Part shown: in pieces, positions 16,813-26,001 of the stretch | Layout of the letters: every line of letters begins with the position of its first letter | Position numbering within the stretch: position 1 is the first letter of the stretch | From: Bin5 sp965220715 | GTDB lineage: Bacteria > Chloroflexota > Anaerolineae > Caldilineales > Caldilineaceae | DNA: 64,000 nt | Direction of reading: 5' to 3' | NCBI GenBank assembly: GCA_965220715.1 | Contig: OZ244843.1 | Coordinates: 3,410,001 to 3,474,000 of the forward strand | Made by a program: the position numbers and the translations under genes | The notes under the pieces: model-generated | What the model saw: the letters and a program-made list of their open reading frames with translations, nothing else | Told to the model about the DNA's origin: nothing | Databases searched by the model: none

Positions 16813-18843
16813 ATGAACAAACTGAAGAAGCGTTCGGACGACATTAACCGCAGGCGGTTCCTGCAATTGGGGGCAATGGGTTCGGCCGGTCTGGCGTTAG
16901 CAGCCTGTGCCGGTGACGGCGGCGAGGCGGCCGCCGAGGATATGCCCGCGCCCGCCGCCGAAACTGCCAGCGAAGCCCCCGCAACCACATCTGCCGGCGG
17001 CTACAACGAAGCCCCAATGCTGGCCGATATGGTCGCCAGCGGCGATCTGCCTCCAATCGATGAACGGCTGCCGGCCAACCCGCTGGTCCTCGACGGAATG
17101 GAAGGAATCGGTAACTATGGCGGTGTCATGCGCCGCGGCTTCAAAGGCGTCTCCGACCGCTGGGGCCCCACCAAGCTCGCCCGCCAGGGCCTGACCTGGT
17201 ATACGCCTGAGCTTTCGCTACGCCCCAACATCGCCGAATCCTGGGAGACGAACGAGGACGCAACGGTCTTCACCTTCCACCTGCGCCAAGGGATGAAGTG
17301 GTCAGACGGCGCCACATTTGACTCCGACAACTTCGCCTGGTGGCAGGAAAACGTCATGCTCAACAAAGACATCACGCCTGCCGTCGGCCGCAACTGGGTG
17401 ACCGGTTCTGAGCGTACGCCAATGACAATGGATTTCCCCGACAAACATACCGTTGTCTTTAGCTTCGCCCATCCCAACCCCATGTTCCTCGACCGGGTCG
17501 CTCCGCTGACCAGGGACCTCTTCATGCCGCACCACTACGCTGGCCAATTCCATATGGAGACGACCGACGACAAGGAGGCTCTGCAAGCCGCCGTCGACGA
17601 CAGCGGCTTCGATACCTGGACTGCCCTCTTCGCCGACCGCACCTGGTGGTATCTCAACCCGGAATTGCCAAGTCTATTTTCATTTACCGCCAAGAACCCA
17701 CTGTCGGAAGAACTCTTCCTCATGGAGCGAAATCCATACTTCTGGCAGGTCGATTCTAACGGCAATCAGCTCCCTTACATTGACACCATCCGCCACCGCC
17801 TGTTTGACACCAACGATGTATTTGACCTGCGTATCATTAACGGTGATGTCGACTACCAACAGCGCCACGTCAGTGCAGCTAACTTCACCCTTTACAAGGA
17901 AAGCGAAGACGACGGCGGCTATCGGGTGCAGCTCGGTGCCGGCGACCAGCACGTCTGCCTGACACCTAATCAGACCGTAAAGAAGCCCCGCTTGCGCGAG
18001 TTTTTCCAAAACCGCGATGTGCGTATAGCCATGTCGATCGCAGTAGACAGAGATACGCTCAACGAACTGGCTTTCGAAGGGCTCTACACACCGCGACAGT
18101 ACAGCCCGCTCGAACAGTCGCCCCAATCCTATCCCAAGCAGGCTAACGCCCACATCGAATACGATCCCGACCGCGCCAACCAACTGCTGGATGACGCCGG
18201 CTACGCCGACAAGGACAGCGACGGTTTCCGCGTCTACCCCGATGGCAGCGGCGAAACCATCAGCTTCGTCGTTGAAGGCACCGCACAACAGGGATCGCCC
18301 GACGAAGACGCCGTTCAGATCATCATCGGCTATCTCGAAGAGGTCGGTATCAAGGCCACCTATAAGGGCATCGAGCGCTCGCTCTACGAAGAGCATTGGG
18401 GAGCCAATGAAATCGACGCAGCCTTCTGGGGCAGTGGACGCTCCCTCCTGCCGCTGGTCGACCCCGCCTTCTTCCTCGGCACCGGCCTCGACCGCCCCTG
18501 GGGCGAAGCATGGGGTCGCTGGCGCCTGGACCCCTCGCACCCCGCCGCCGAAGAACCGCCCCCAGACCACTGGATCGTCAAAATGTGGAACTTGTGGGAC
18601 GAGATTCTGGTCGAACCGGACGGGGCTCGGCGCCATGAACTCTTCCTCCAGATCCTCGACGTCTGGGCAGAAGAGCTGCCGCAAATCGGCTACCTGGGCC
18701 AGATCCCCAATCCGCTGATCGTACTCAACGGACTGCGCGGTATCGACCCGGAATATGTATATCCGCTCAGTAACCCGACCTCGCATGGGGGCCTGGTGCA
18801 GGTGCACACCTTCTACTGGGATGACCCGGCGAGCCAAAGTTAG
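16813..18843 (+). CDS. Peptide/nickel-type ABC transporter substrate-binding lipoprotein (SBP_bac_5 family)
   Basis: 676 residues. A twin-arginine signal (NRRRFLQLG, residues 12-20) is followed by a hydrophobic stretch and lipobox LALAAC with Cys32, then an Ala/Glu-rich linker. The mature part has family-5 features: PNIAESWETNEDATVFTFHL, LRQGMKWSDGATFDSDNF, FLMERNPYFWQVDSNGNQLP, and VRIAMSIAVDRDTLNELAFE. It captures a peptide-like or oligosaccharide-like solute outside the cell. The ATG has AGGAGG at good spacing and a promoter just upstream. No permease or ATPase genes are adjacent, so it is a solo binding protein whose transporter is elsewhere. A strong stem-loop follows the gene. Confidence 0.92.
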   Translation: MNKLKKRSDDINRRRFLQLGAMGSAGLALAACAGDGGEAAAEDMPAPAAETASEAPATTSAGGYNEAPMLADMVASGDLPPIDERLPANPLVLDGMEGIGNYGGVMRRGFKGVSDRWGPTKLARQGLTWYTPELSLRPNIAESWETNEDATVFTFHLRQGMKWSDGATFDSDNFAWWQENVMLNKDITPAVGRNWVTGSERTPMTMDFPDKHTVVFSFAHPNPMFLDRVAPLTRDLFMPHHYAGQFHMETTDDKEALQAAVDDSGFDTWTALFADRTWWYLNPELPSLFSFTAKNPLSEELFLMERNPYFWQVDSNGNQLPYIDTIRHRLFDTNDVFDLRIINGDVDYQQRHVSAANFTLYKESEDDGGYRVQLGAGDQHVCLTPNQTVKKPRLREFFQNRDVRIAMSIAVDRDTLNELAFEGLYTPRQYSPLEQSPQSYPKQANAHIEYDPDRANQLLDDAGYADKDSDGFRVYPDGSGETISFVVEGTAQQGSPDEDAVQIIIGYLEEVGIKATYKGIERSLYEEHWGANEIDAAFWGSGRSLLPLVDPAFFLGTGLDRPWGEAWGRWRLDPSHPAAEEPPPDHWIVKMWNLWDEILVEPDGARRHELFLQILDVWAEELPQIGYLGQIPNPLIVLNGLRGIDPEYVYPLSNPTSHGGLVQVHTFYWDDPASQS

Positions 18844-18926
18844 GCTGAAATCTGCCCCTCTTGACTTCAGCAGTGCGCCGGTTGCTCTCACTTTGGCATC
18901 TGCAGCTGGCGAAAGATGATCCCATC

Positions 18927-18959
18927 GCGGGGCGTTCTCTCTTCAAGAGAGCGCCCCGC
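18927..18959 (+). terminator. Stem-loop downstream of the solo binding-protein gene
   Basis: GCGGGGCG, a TT bulge, CTCTC, a short loop, then GAGAG and CGCCCCGC form a long GC stem about 85 bp after the stop. There is no T-tract, so it may be a weak terminator or an mRNA-stabilising 3' structure. Confidence 0.5.
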
Positions 18960-19203
18960 AGATTGCGCCCGTGACCTCCAATCCCACTTGACATTGCAAT
19001 CCTATTAGTGCGACTCCTACCCAGCCCCTGGCCCTCCTACCCTTTTATGAAGTGAGTCTCCTTTGACACCATGATTCATTGCCTGGGCATTGCGCTGGAT
19101 TCGAGGCTACCGTGCCTTCCTTTACGCAGTGCGCTATACTGGGCATGCAAGAAAACTGGCTTTCCAATTGAACGAACGTTAGAACTACCTGAGGACGAAT
19201 CCA

Positions 19204-20391
19204 ATGACCTCCTACCACAGAAGCCAACCCGAACGCAGCACCTACGTCGACCAGCAGACCGGCCGCACCGTCGAGCAGCTGACCAGCAGCCCGATGGCCG
19301 ATCTCCACACCTACTACGACATTTCTCCCTGGTCGCCGGACGGTCGTTACATGGTCTTCTCCGCCGCAATCCCCAGCGATGTTTCCACTGTCCACCGCGA
19401 TACCCTCGCCACCAATAACGGTCGCCTCTATTTGATGGACCTGGAGACATACGAGTTGCGCCTCCTGGCGGAAAACACCTTCTACAACACCCATACCGGC
19501 GCCTTTCCCGTCTGGCATCCCACCAAATGTGAAGTCTTTTTCTATACCGCGCCCGAGGAAGTCAGCGTGGTGGACGCAGAATGGTCTCGTCTTGGTCAGC
19601 ACGGCGGCAAACTGTTGCGCAAGATGAAAGGGGGCGTCCGCCAGGTCAGCCCCGACGGAGAACTGCTGAGTTGGACGACCAACGATATCCGCACCGACCT
19701 GCCAAGAGGCGTCTACACCCTGCGGTCAGACACGGGTTCAAAACAACAGGAGGAGGCCGGCCTCACGCTCATCGCCTCCACCGAAGACCTCTATGATATG
19801 ACGCCAAACAACGATCTCTTCCACATCGATCAGATGACAGTAGGCAACACCAAGTGGACACCCGACGCCCAACACATGCTGGTGGCAATGTGGGTCAAGG
19901 CCACGCCCGACGACCTCTCGCCCTGGAAGAACCGCTTCCGCCGCAGCATCTACATCGTCAGCCGCGACGGCAGCGAGTGCCGCTGGTTGACCTTCTTTGG
20001 ACATCACCACAGCTGGACCGCCGGTGGCACGAAGGTTCTTTACTCCGGCTATCTCATCCATACCGACGAAGGGCAGCAGGACGAGCCCCGCCTCCACATG
20101 ATCAATTTCGACGGCACCGGCAAAGAAATCGTAATCGACCATCCCTTGGGAGGTCATCCGATTGCCAGCCCTGACGGCAGCAAAATCACCACCTGGGATA
20201 GAAAGGGCGTCGTCCGGGTTGATCTGAAAACGCAGGCAGTCGACCATCTGGCTGTGTTCGGCCCCCACTGTGATCATAACTCCCATCGCGGCACCCATCC
20301 CCACTGCCTCTGGAGCCTGGATGGCACCCACATCCTGTATAATTCAGCCCAATCCGGCCGCAGCCACCTCTACCGGGTTGCCGCCCAATGA
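19204..20391 (+). CDS. Oligogalacturonate lyase-like beta-propeller protein
   Basis: 395 residues of TolB/WD40-like propeller blades (YDISPWSPDGRYMVFSAA, TKWTPDAQHMLVAMWVK, HCLWSLDGTHILYNSAQSGR). The arrangement resembles the oligogalacturonide lyase family (Pectate_lyase22). Metal-site-like histidines are in FGHHHSW and HRGTHPHCLW, which line up with the CTHEFW and HPHPSF segments of Ogl. Ogl cleaves unsaturated digalacturonate from pectin in the cytoplasm, and no signal peptide is present here. It sits 59 bp upstream of an enolase-type sugar-acid dehydratase and near GH51 remnants, consistent with pectin or plant cell-wall use. Exact specificity is uncertain. A copy of its last ~55 bp occurs at 25885. 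Confidence 0.72.
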   Translation: MTSYHRSQPERSTYVDQQTGRTVEQLTSSPMADLHTYYDISPWSPDGRYMVFSAAIPSDVSTVHRDTLATNNGRLYLMDLETYELRLLAENTFYNTHTGAFPVWHPTKCEVFFYTAPEEVSVVDAEWSRLGQHGGKLLRKMKGGVRQVSPDGELLSWTTNDIRTDLPRGVYTLRSDTGSKQQEEAGLTLIASTEDLYDMTPNNDLFHIDQMTVGNTKWTPDAQHMLVAMWVKATPDDLSPWKNRFRRSIYIVSRDGSECRWLTFFGHHHSWTAGGTKVLYSGYLIHTDEGQQDEPRLHMINFDGTGKEIVIDHPLGGHPIASPDGSKITTWDRKGVVRVDLKTQAVDHLAVFGPHCDHNSHRGTHPHCLWSLDGTHILYNSAQSGRSHLYRVAAQ

Positions 20392-20449
20392 CGTTGGGAT
20401 GGCAAGCCTTTCCACTGCCAAACGTCGCTGCCAGAGCGGAGAGTTCTCG

Positions 20450-21565
20450 ATGAAGATTCAAAAAATTACACCGTTTCTTGTAGACAGATTTCTGCTGGTG
20501 CGGGTCTACACCGACCAGGGCCTCGTCGGCAACGGCGAGGCCGGACTCTGGGCACATCACGGCATGGTCCACCGCGCTATCCTCGACCTGAGCGACTACT
20601 ATATTGGCAAGGACCCCTCCCGTATCGAACATCACTACCAGACCGTCAGCCGCGACGCCCACTTTATGGGCGCCGCCCTCAGCGCCGCGCTCAGCGCCAT
20701 CGACATCGCACTCTGGGACATCGCCGGCCAGGCCGTAGGCCAACCGGTTCATCAGCTGCTGGGCGGCCGTGTGCGCGACAGGATCAAGGTCTACGGCAAC
20801 ATACACGGCACAACGGTCGATGAATGCGGGGCCAGCGCCCAGGAGCAAGTCGGGGCCGGCTATCTCTCTCTGCGCTTGACTCCCTTCCTCCCCGGCTTCG
20901 AACGCAAGACACCCTCCCACGTCATAAGCGATGCCATTGCCATGGTCGCCGCCGTACGCGAAGCGGTCGGCTACAATATCGACCTCGGCATTGAGATCCA
21001 TCGCAACCTGCGCCCTGAGGAAGCAATCATCCTCGCCCGCGAACTGCTTCCCTATCGCATCCTCTACTACGAAGACCCACTGGCCCCCCAGAGTCTGGAA
21101 GCGATGGAGTACATCGCCAGGACCGTTCCTTTGCCGATTGCCACCGGCGAACGATTCTACAATATCTTCCAGTTCAAAGACCTGATTGACCGCGAAATCG
21201 TGAGTCTCATCCGGGCGGACCTCTCGCTTGCCGGCGGCTTTACCCAGGTCAAAAAGATCGCGGCCATCGCCGAATCCGCCTTTGTCGGCATGTTCCCCCA
21301 CTTGATGGGCAGCCCGGTAAACATCGCCGCCTTCTGCCAGCTCGACGCAGCTATCCCCAACTACGTGCTGATGGAGAGCCATCCCACCGCCGACGCCTAC
21401 AATGAAATCGTCGACTACCCCGTCGAACGTCAGGGAGGATACCTGCTTGTCTCAGACCGGCCCGGCATCGGCCTTGAGATCGACGAGAGCAAGCTGGATC
21501 GCTATCCATATCAACCCAAGAAGATTTTCGGCAACTTTCACGCCGACGGTTCAGTGGCGCATTAG
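20450..21565 (+). CDS. Galactonate dehydratase-like enolase-superfamily enzyme, copy 1
   Basis: 371 residues. Active-site positions match D-galactonate dehydratase numbering shifted by one: E182 and H184 (GIEIHRN), E208 (YYEDP), E234 (ATGER) and H284 (FPHLMGSP). The first metal ligand is Glu where most of the family has Asp. These enzymes remove water from sugar acids to give 2-keto-3-deoxy products. The ATG at 20450 has GGAGAG upstream. The frame is open for 60 codons further upstream, but that part overlaps the propeller gene. A second copy at 26002 is about nine-tenths identical by eye. The following TPP-enzyme gene is broken in this copy. Confidence 0.9.
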   Translation: MKIQKITPFLVDRFLLVRVYTDQGLVGNGEAGLWAHHGMVHRAILDLSDYYIGKDPSRIEHHYQTVSRDAHFMGAALSAALSAIDIALWDIAGQAVGQPVHQLLGGRVRDRIKVYGNIHGTTVDECGASAQEQVGAGYLSLRLTPFLPGFERKTPSHVISDAIAMVAAVREAVGYNIDLGIEIHRNLRPEEAIILARELLPYRILYYEDPLAPQSLEAMEYIARTVPLPIATGERFYNIFQFKDLIDREIVSLIRADLSLAGGFTQVKKIAAIAESAFVGMFPHLMGSPVNIAAFCQLDAAIPNYVLMESHPTADAYNEIVDYPVERQGGYLLVSDRPGIGLEIDESKLDRYPYQPKKIFGNFHADGSVAH

Positions 21566-21585
21566 CGCGGCGAGGTATGCTCCTG

Positions 21586-23228
21586 ATGAAGAAAACGAAA
21601 ACCGGCGGCGAAGCCCTTGTCGACGGCCTGTTCTCCCATGGAATCGACACCATTTTCGGCCTGCCAGGCGTGCAGAACGACCATTTATATAACGCCGTCT
21701 ACGACGCCGGCGACAAAATGCGCCATATTCACGCCCGCCATGAGCAAGGCGCTGCCTACATGGGCCTCGGCTACGCGCCGGCCTCCGGCAAGACCGGCGT
21801 CTATGTTGTCGTGCCCGGCCCCGGTTTCCTCAATACCACCGCGGCGCTCTCAACCGCATACGCCCTCAACGCGCCCGTCCTCTGCCCCGCCGGCCAGATC
21901 CATGCCGACTAGATTGGCCGCGGTTACGGAATGCTGCACGAAATCCCCGATCAGCTCGGGATTCTGCGTTCGCTGACCAAATGGGCGCGCCGCGTCGACA
22001 GCCCCGCCGAACTGCCCCCCTGCTGGCAATGGCCCTCAGTGAAATGCAATCGGACCGGCCGCGGCCAGTCGGGCTGGAAATCCCTATGAACGTTCTTGCA
22101 AGCAAGGCGGAAATGGACGACAGTCCACTACCCCTGACCGTTCGCCGGCCAGCAGTGGATTCCTGTGCCATCGAAGAGGCTGCTCGGCTCTTGGGTAAGG
22201 CGCACAACCCCATCATATTCGTCGGCGGAGGCGCAAAGCACGCCGGCGAAGAAGTCCGCGCCCTGGCCGAAGCCCTCCAGGCGCCGGTCATAGCCAGCGG
22301 CAGCGGGCTGGGCATCCTCTCCAGCTGCCATCCTTTAAGTCATACCTACGGACCCGGAAAACTCCTCTGGGAACAAGCCGACCTGGCCATCGCCATCGGC
22401 ACACGATTGACCTAGCCTTTGATTGAATGGAAGAGCCCCGACCACCTGGAAGTGATACGTGTCGATATCGCGCCGCAAGACATGAGCCAGTTAACACCGG
22501 CGGCAGTGACAATTGCAGCCGACAGCGAGGACGCCCTGCGGGCGCTGATGCCATTCTTGGCGCGGCACAACCCCCCACGGCCCTCTCGCACGGCCGAGAT
22601 GCTGGAACTGCATAAGGAGATGGAAGAACTTTACGAATCGTTCCAACCCCAGCTGGACTTCGTTCGCGCAATCCGCGATACCCTTCCCGAAGATGGCATA
22701 TTTGTCGAGGAGATAACGCAAGTCGGCTATGCCAGCCGTGTGTTATTGCCCGTTTACCAGCCGCGCACATTCATTGCTTCCGGCTACCAGGCGTGTTTGG
22801 GATGGGGCTTTCCGACTGCGCTGGGTGCGAAAGTAGCTTTTCCCGACAGAGCAGTCCTCTCCATCACCGGCGACGGTGGCTTTCTATTCTGTGCCAACGA
22901 ATTGGCAACCGCAGTCCAGCACGCCATCAATACGGTGACAGTGGTCTTCAACGATGGCGCATTTGGCAATGTCCGCCGCATGCAGAAGGAGCTTCACAAC
23001 GAACGAATCATCTCCACAGACCCGGTCAATCCCGACTATGTCTCCTATGCCGAGTCCTTTGGCGCGAAAGGAGTACGGGTCCACTCGCCCGCCGAATTGC
23101 GTGACGCCCTTACCGAAGCTTTTGCGGCTGACTTGCCTGTAGTGATCGATGTGCCGGTCGGAGAAATGCCCGGCCCCTGGCGGAGAATGTACCCCGCAGA
23201 GGTACTGTTCCAAAGATCGGACTCTTAG
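21586..23228 (+). pseudogene. Thiamine-diphosphate-dependent enzyme (acetolactate synthase-like), inactivated copy 1
   Basis: Aligns throughout with the intact gene at 27140. It has a TAG at 21910-21912 (the intact copy reads Gln there, HSDQIGRG) and a one-base loss in a C-run at about 22016-22022 (six Cs where seven restore frame). A second TAG lies at 22413-22415 (intact copy reads Thr, GTRLSTPL). The rest keeps family features, including the cofactor motif GDGGFLF and the cofactor Asn (FNDGAFGN). Start MKKTKTGGEALVDG matches copy 2. With three independent lesions it cannot make a full protein. An IS630 element lies 285 bp downstream. Confidence 0.93.
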
Positions 23229-23324
23229 GGCTCGTTGACGTTTGTCTGAACAGCGACTTCCGGGTGCAAATTACGCCTGATCGTCGAAGGGCGGCGCAGT
23301 CACGCAAAGAAAATCCGATACGCC

Positions 23325-23410
23325 TTTGGTGTTCTACGCGTCCCTCCGCGTCCTCCGCGGACAAAAAGGTGTTCTTCGCGACCCTTCGCGTGACTTCGCG
23401 GATCAATTGG
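23325..23410. repeat. Dispersed CTTCGCG/CTCCGCG-GGAC repeat
   Basis: An imperfect tandem of CCTCCGCGTCCTCCGCGGAC, AAAAAGGTGTTCTTCGCG and related words, of the same type as 56770-56820 and 61500-61690. Intergenic, lying between the dead TPP gene and the IS element. Confidence 0.7.
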
Positions 23411-23515
23411 TTTTGTCTATTTCAACATTCAAGCGAGAAACATCCCTAACAGGCCTGCAGGCTTTCAGTTCTTGTTGACATCTGAACAGCCTTCCCAAAA
23501 TGTCAACGGAACCTA

Positions 23516-24741
23516 GTAGTGTAGCAGACAGGGTTTGCCGGACAAAGTGAACTGTGGCACACTCTCCATAAAGGCAGACACAAGGAGAGGAAAGATGCCA
23601 GCGAAACGATATCGGGTGCGATTGACAGCGGAAGAGCGCAAGGAACTGGATGGGCAGGTGAACACAGGCACAGGGTCGGCGCGACGCTTAAGACGGGCTC
23701 GCATCCTGCTGATGGCCGATGAAGCGCAAGCGGGTGGGGGCTGGTGCGACGCCGAGATTGCCAAGGCATTAGGGGCGCACCAGCGCACGGTCGAACGAGT
23801 TCGGGAGCGGTGTGTCACAGTCGGGATCGAAGCCGCCCTCACCCACACGCGACCGAAACGGAAACGACCACGCGTATTGGATGGCGCCGGCGAAGCCCGG
23901 TTGGTGCAGTTAGCATGTAGCGCTGCGCCTGATGGACAGGAGCAGTGGACGCTGCAGTTGCTGGCCGATAAGCTGGTCGAATTAGAGGTGGTCGAGCGTA
24001 TTTCACGCGAAACGGTGCGGACGACGCTCAAAAAAACGAACTTAAGCCCTGGCTGAAAGATGCGTGGTGCATTCCGGAGACATCGAGTGCAGAGTTCGTC
24101 TGCGCCATGGAAGATACGCTTGAGGTCTATCATCGTCAACAGGATCCCAAGCGACCTATGGTCTGTCTTGATGAAGGCAGTAAACAGTTGACCAAAGAGA
24201 CCCGTCTGCCCCTGCCACCGCGACCGGGTGCGGTGGCCAAATATGACTACGAGTATGAACGCAACGGCACCAGCAACCTCTTTCTCCTTTTCGCACCGCT
24301 GCAAGCTTGGCGTCATGTCAAGGTGACAGCGCGCCGCACCATGGTTGATTTTGCCCACTGCCTGCGTGACCTTGTCGACATCCATTTCCCGCAGGCAGAC
24401 ACGATCGTTTTGGTGATGGACAATTTGAACACGCACAAACTCGCTTCGCTGTATGAAGCGTTCCCGGCGGCTGAAGCCCGCCGCCTTGCCGCCAAACTGG
24501 AAATCCATTACACGCCCAAGCATGGCAGTTGGCTCAATATGGCTGAAATCGAACTCAGTGTCCTGCATCGACAGTGCTTAAACGCTCGCATCCCTGACCA
24601 ACACACCTTGATGCAGAAAGTCGCAGCTTGGCAAACCCGCCGCAATGCTTCTGCATCGACCGTTAACTGGCGTTTCACCACCGCTGATGCTCGCATCAAA
24701 CTCGAACGCCTTTATCCGTCAATAGAAGACTGTTGAACTAC
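23516..24741 (+). mobile_element. IS630-family insertion sequence
   Basis: A 1226-bp element flanked by TA dinucleotides (23514-23515 and 24742-24743), the IS630 target duplication. Imperfect terminal inverted repeats start GTAGTGTAGCAGAC on the left and, read inward on the other strand, GTAGTTCAACAGTC on the right. It carries one transposase in two overlapping frames. It sits between the inactivated TPP gene and Uma2; the equivalent junction at 28778-28811 has no insertion. Confidence 0.9.
23595..24736 (+). CDS. IS630-family transposase, two frames joined by a -1 frameshift
   Basis: The first frame (23595-24056) holds the helix-turn-helix part (MPAKRYRVRLTAEERKEL; DAEIAKALGAHQRTVERVRE). The second, in the -1 frame, holds the catalytic core: D in MVCLDEGSKQ, D in VLVMDNLNTH and E in GSWLNMAEIE, the DDE triad of IS630/Tc1. 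The frames meet at seven consecutive As (24030-24036); slipping back one base continues as LKKNELKPWLKDAW. A-run slippage is a known way for IS630 elements to make full transposase, so this may be programmed rather than damage. The start ATG has AAGGAGAGG upstream. Confidence 0.85.
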
Positions 24742-24809
24742 TAGTATCGTACAGAGTTCTTCCAAGCAGTTCCCTTTCGGGCCAGGCAATAGCCTCGAAA
24801 CGATGGACG

Positions 24810-25517
24810 CTACCCAGCCGCCAGCATGTCTACGAAGTCCCCATGCTCCCGGGATGCTATGCCCTCCTCCACCAGTTGAATCAACTCCGCAACTCTCCCC
24901 TCCCAGAACCAGTCGGACCGAAACCAAAACCCTGGCAAAACCTGGCTGTGGAGCACACCTGAATCGTCCGGCTCAACCAATACGTACTCGCCGTCCGCCA
25001 GCCGGAAGAAGCGCATCTCGCGCTCGTAGGCCAGTAACACCAAATACTCCTGCACGCCGTTCCTCTGGTAAATGTTGAACTTGCTGTGCAGATCGTATGA
25101 CGAACTGCTGGCCGCAACCTCTACAACAAATTCTGGTACCCCTGACAGCGGCCCATCGTCCTTATCCTCCAACTGCCCTCCCCTTGCCGCTTCGATTCCT
25201 ACAAACAGATCTGGCTGTAGTTCATTGTCTCCGTCGAACACTACCGACTCGTTATCACCTGCAATCAAGCCGGGCGTATGAGCGAAATAGACGCCGAGAA
25301 TTGCGCTGAACTGAAAATGGGGTCTGCTATGTTGCCTGTGAACGGGGGAACCCACAATCACAACTCCTTCAATGAGTTCTGCCTTACTGACCTCTGGATA
25401 CAGCGCGTAGCGCCGATGAAATTCGGCGCGGCTGAGCCGATCACCGCTCTCCAGCGGCGGCCTCCTCTGCCAGTCGATCTCTCTTGTGTCATCCTGCGAG
25501 AGTGCTTGCGATACCAC
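24810..25517 (-). CDS. Uma2-family (DUF820) putative nuclease
   Basis: About 235 residues from a GTG at 25517 that has AGGAGG five bases upstream. The frame is open to 25622, but the extra residues look unrelated. Uma2 features: RLSRAEFHRRYALYPEVSKA, ELIEGVVIVGSPVHR, ELQPDLFVGIEAARGG, GVPEFVVEVAASSSSYDLHS, KFNIYQRNGVQEYLVL. The fold is the PD-(D/E)xK nuclease type, with the acidic ELIEG, QPDLF, EFVVEVA residues as the likely site. The biological role of Uma2 proteins is unknown. A truncated second copy lies at 28812. Before rearrangement this gene was divergent from a GH51 gene. Confidence 0.85.
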   Translation of the reverse strand: MVSQALSQDDTREIDWQRRPPLESGDRLSRAEFHRRYALYPEVSKAELIEGVVIVGSPVHRQHSRPHFQFSAILGVYFAHTPGLIAGDNESVVFDGDNELQPDLFVGIEAARGGQLEDKDDGPLSGVPEFVVEVAASSSSYDLHSKFNIYQRNGVQEYLVLLAYEREMRFFRLADGEYVLVEPDDSGVLHSQVLPGFWFRSDWFWEGRVAELIQLVEEGIASREHGDFVDMLAAG

Positions 25518-25650
25518 TTCGCCCTCCTGTGCAACTTCAAACCCGCTCCAACGCAGGCGTAGAATGTCATTATGCGGGATTCTAGCATATTGCCAGCACA
25601 TTTGCGACCGTTCGCCATCCACCTACCAACGGACCGACCCCGTGTAACGA

Positions 25651-25884
25651 CTTGTCATCAAAGCCGATTAGGGCGACACTACCTTCAGCCGCCGTATCTA
25701 AGGCGACTTCGCAGAACATCTCGGCCGCTGTATTTGCGGCAGCATCTGGGTCGACAAAGACGCCGCCGCCATACCCAACCTGCGCGGCGTCCGTATAGGC
25801 ATTGTTGACGCCCTGCCCGCTGGCAAGATCCTCCTGCCGCGCCGGCCAGGCGGCTGTTTCGCCGATGAATACCAGTTGGCCTCA
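25651..25884 (+). pseudogene. Remnant of GH51 alpha-L-arabinofuranosidase, N-terminal part
   Basis: In one frame this reads GDFAEHLGRCICGSIWVDKD, then IPNLRGVRIGIVDALPAGKI and PGGCFADEYQ. These are the conserved N-terminal blocks of GH51 arabinofuranosidases (FAEHLGRCIYGGIW, WPGGCFADEYHW). Two in-frame stops (TAG at 25669, TAA at 25699) precede them. The homology ends abruptly at about 25880, where the duplicated tail of the propeller gene begins. The C-terminal end of such an enzyme occurs 3.2 kb away at 29119. The protein would have released arabinose from pectin or arabinoxylan side chains. Confidence 0.82.
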
Positions 25885-25941
25885 ACATCCTGTATAATTC
25901 AGCCTTGGCCGGCCGCGGCCATCTGCATCGGGACGCCATTT
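25885..25941 (+). pseudogene. Duplicated 3' end of the oligogalacturonate lyase-like gene
   Basis: ACATCCTGTATAATTCAGCC and the following ~35 bp repeat the end of the propeller gene (from 20330). The copy marks the left edge of the second enolase/TPP unit and is joined to the GH51 fragment. It has no start and is not expected to be expressed as protein. Confidence 0.8.
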
Positions 25942-26001
25942 GACAATGGGATAGCTGGCGATTTGCCAGCCTTCCCTCCCCGCCCAAGCGGAGAGCAATA
26001 G

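Noticed and set aside
20186..21382. 398-codon minus-strand frame
   Set aside because: Antisense to the dehydratase gene, which has a full active site. A similar shadow appears opposite copy 2, as expected from shared sequence.
23535..24736. Transposase called as two broken genes
   Set aside because: The frames overlap at an A7 run with the catalytic residues intact, so one frameshifted product is more likely than two pseudogenes.
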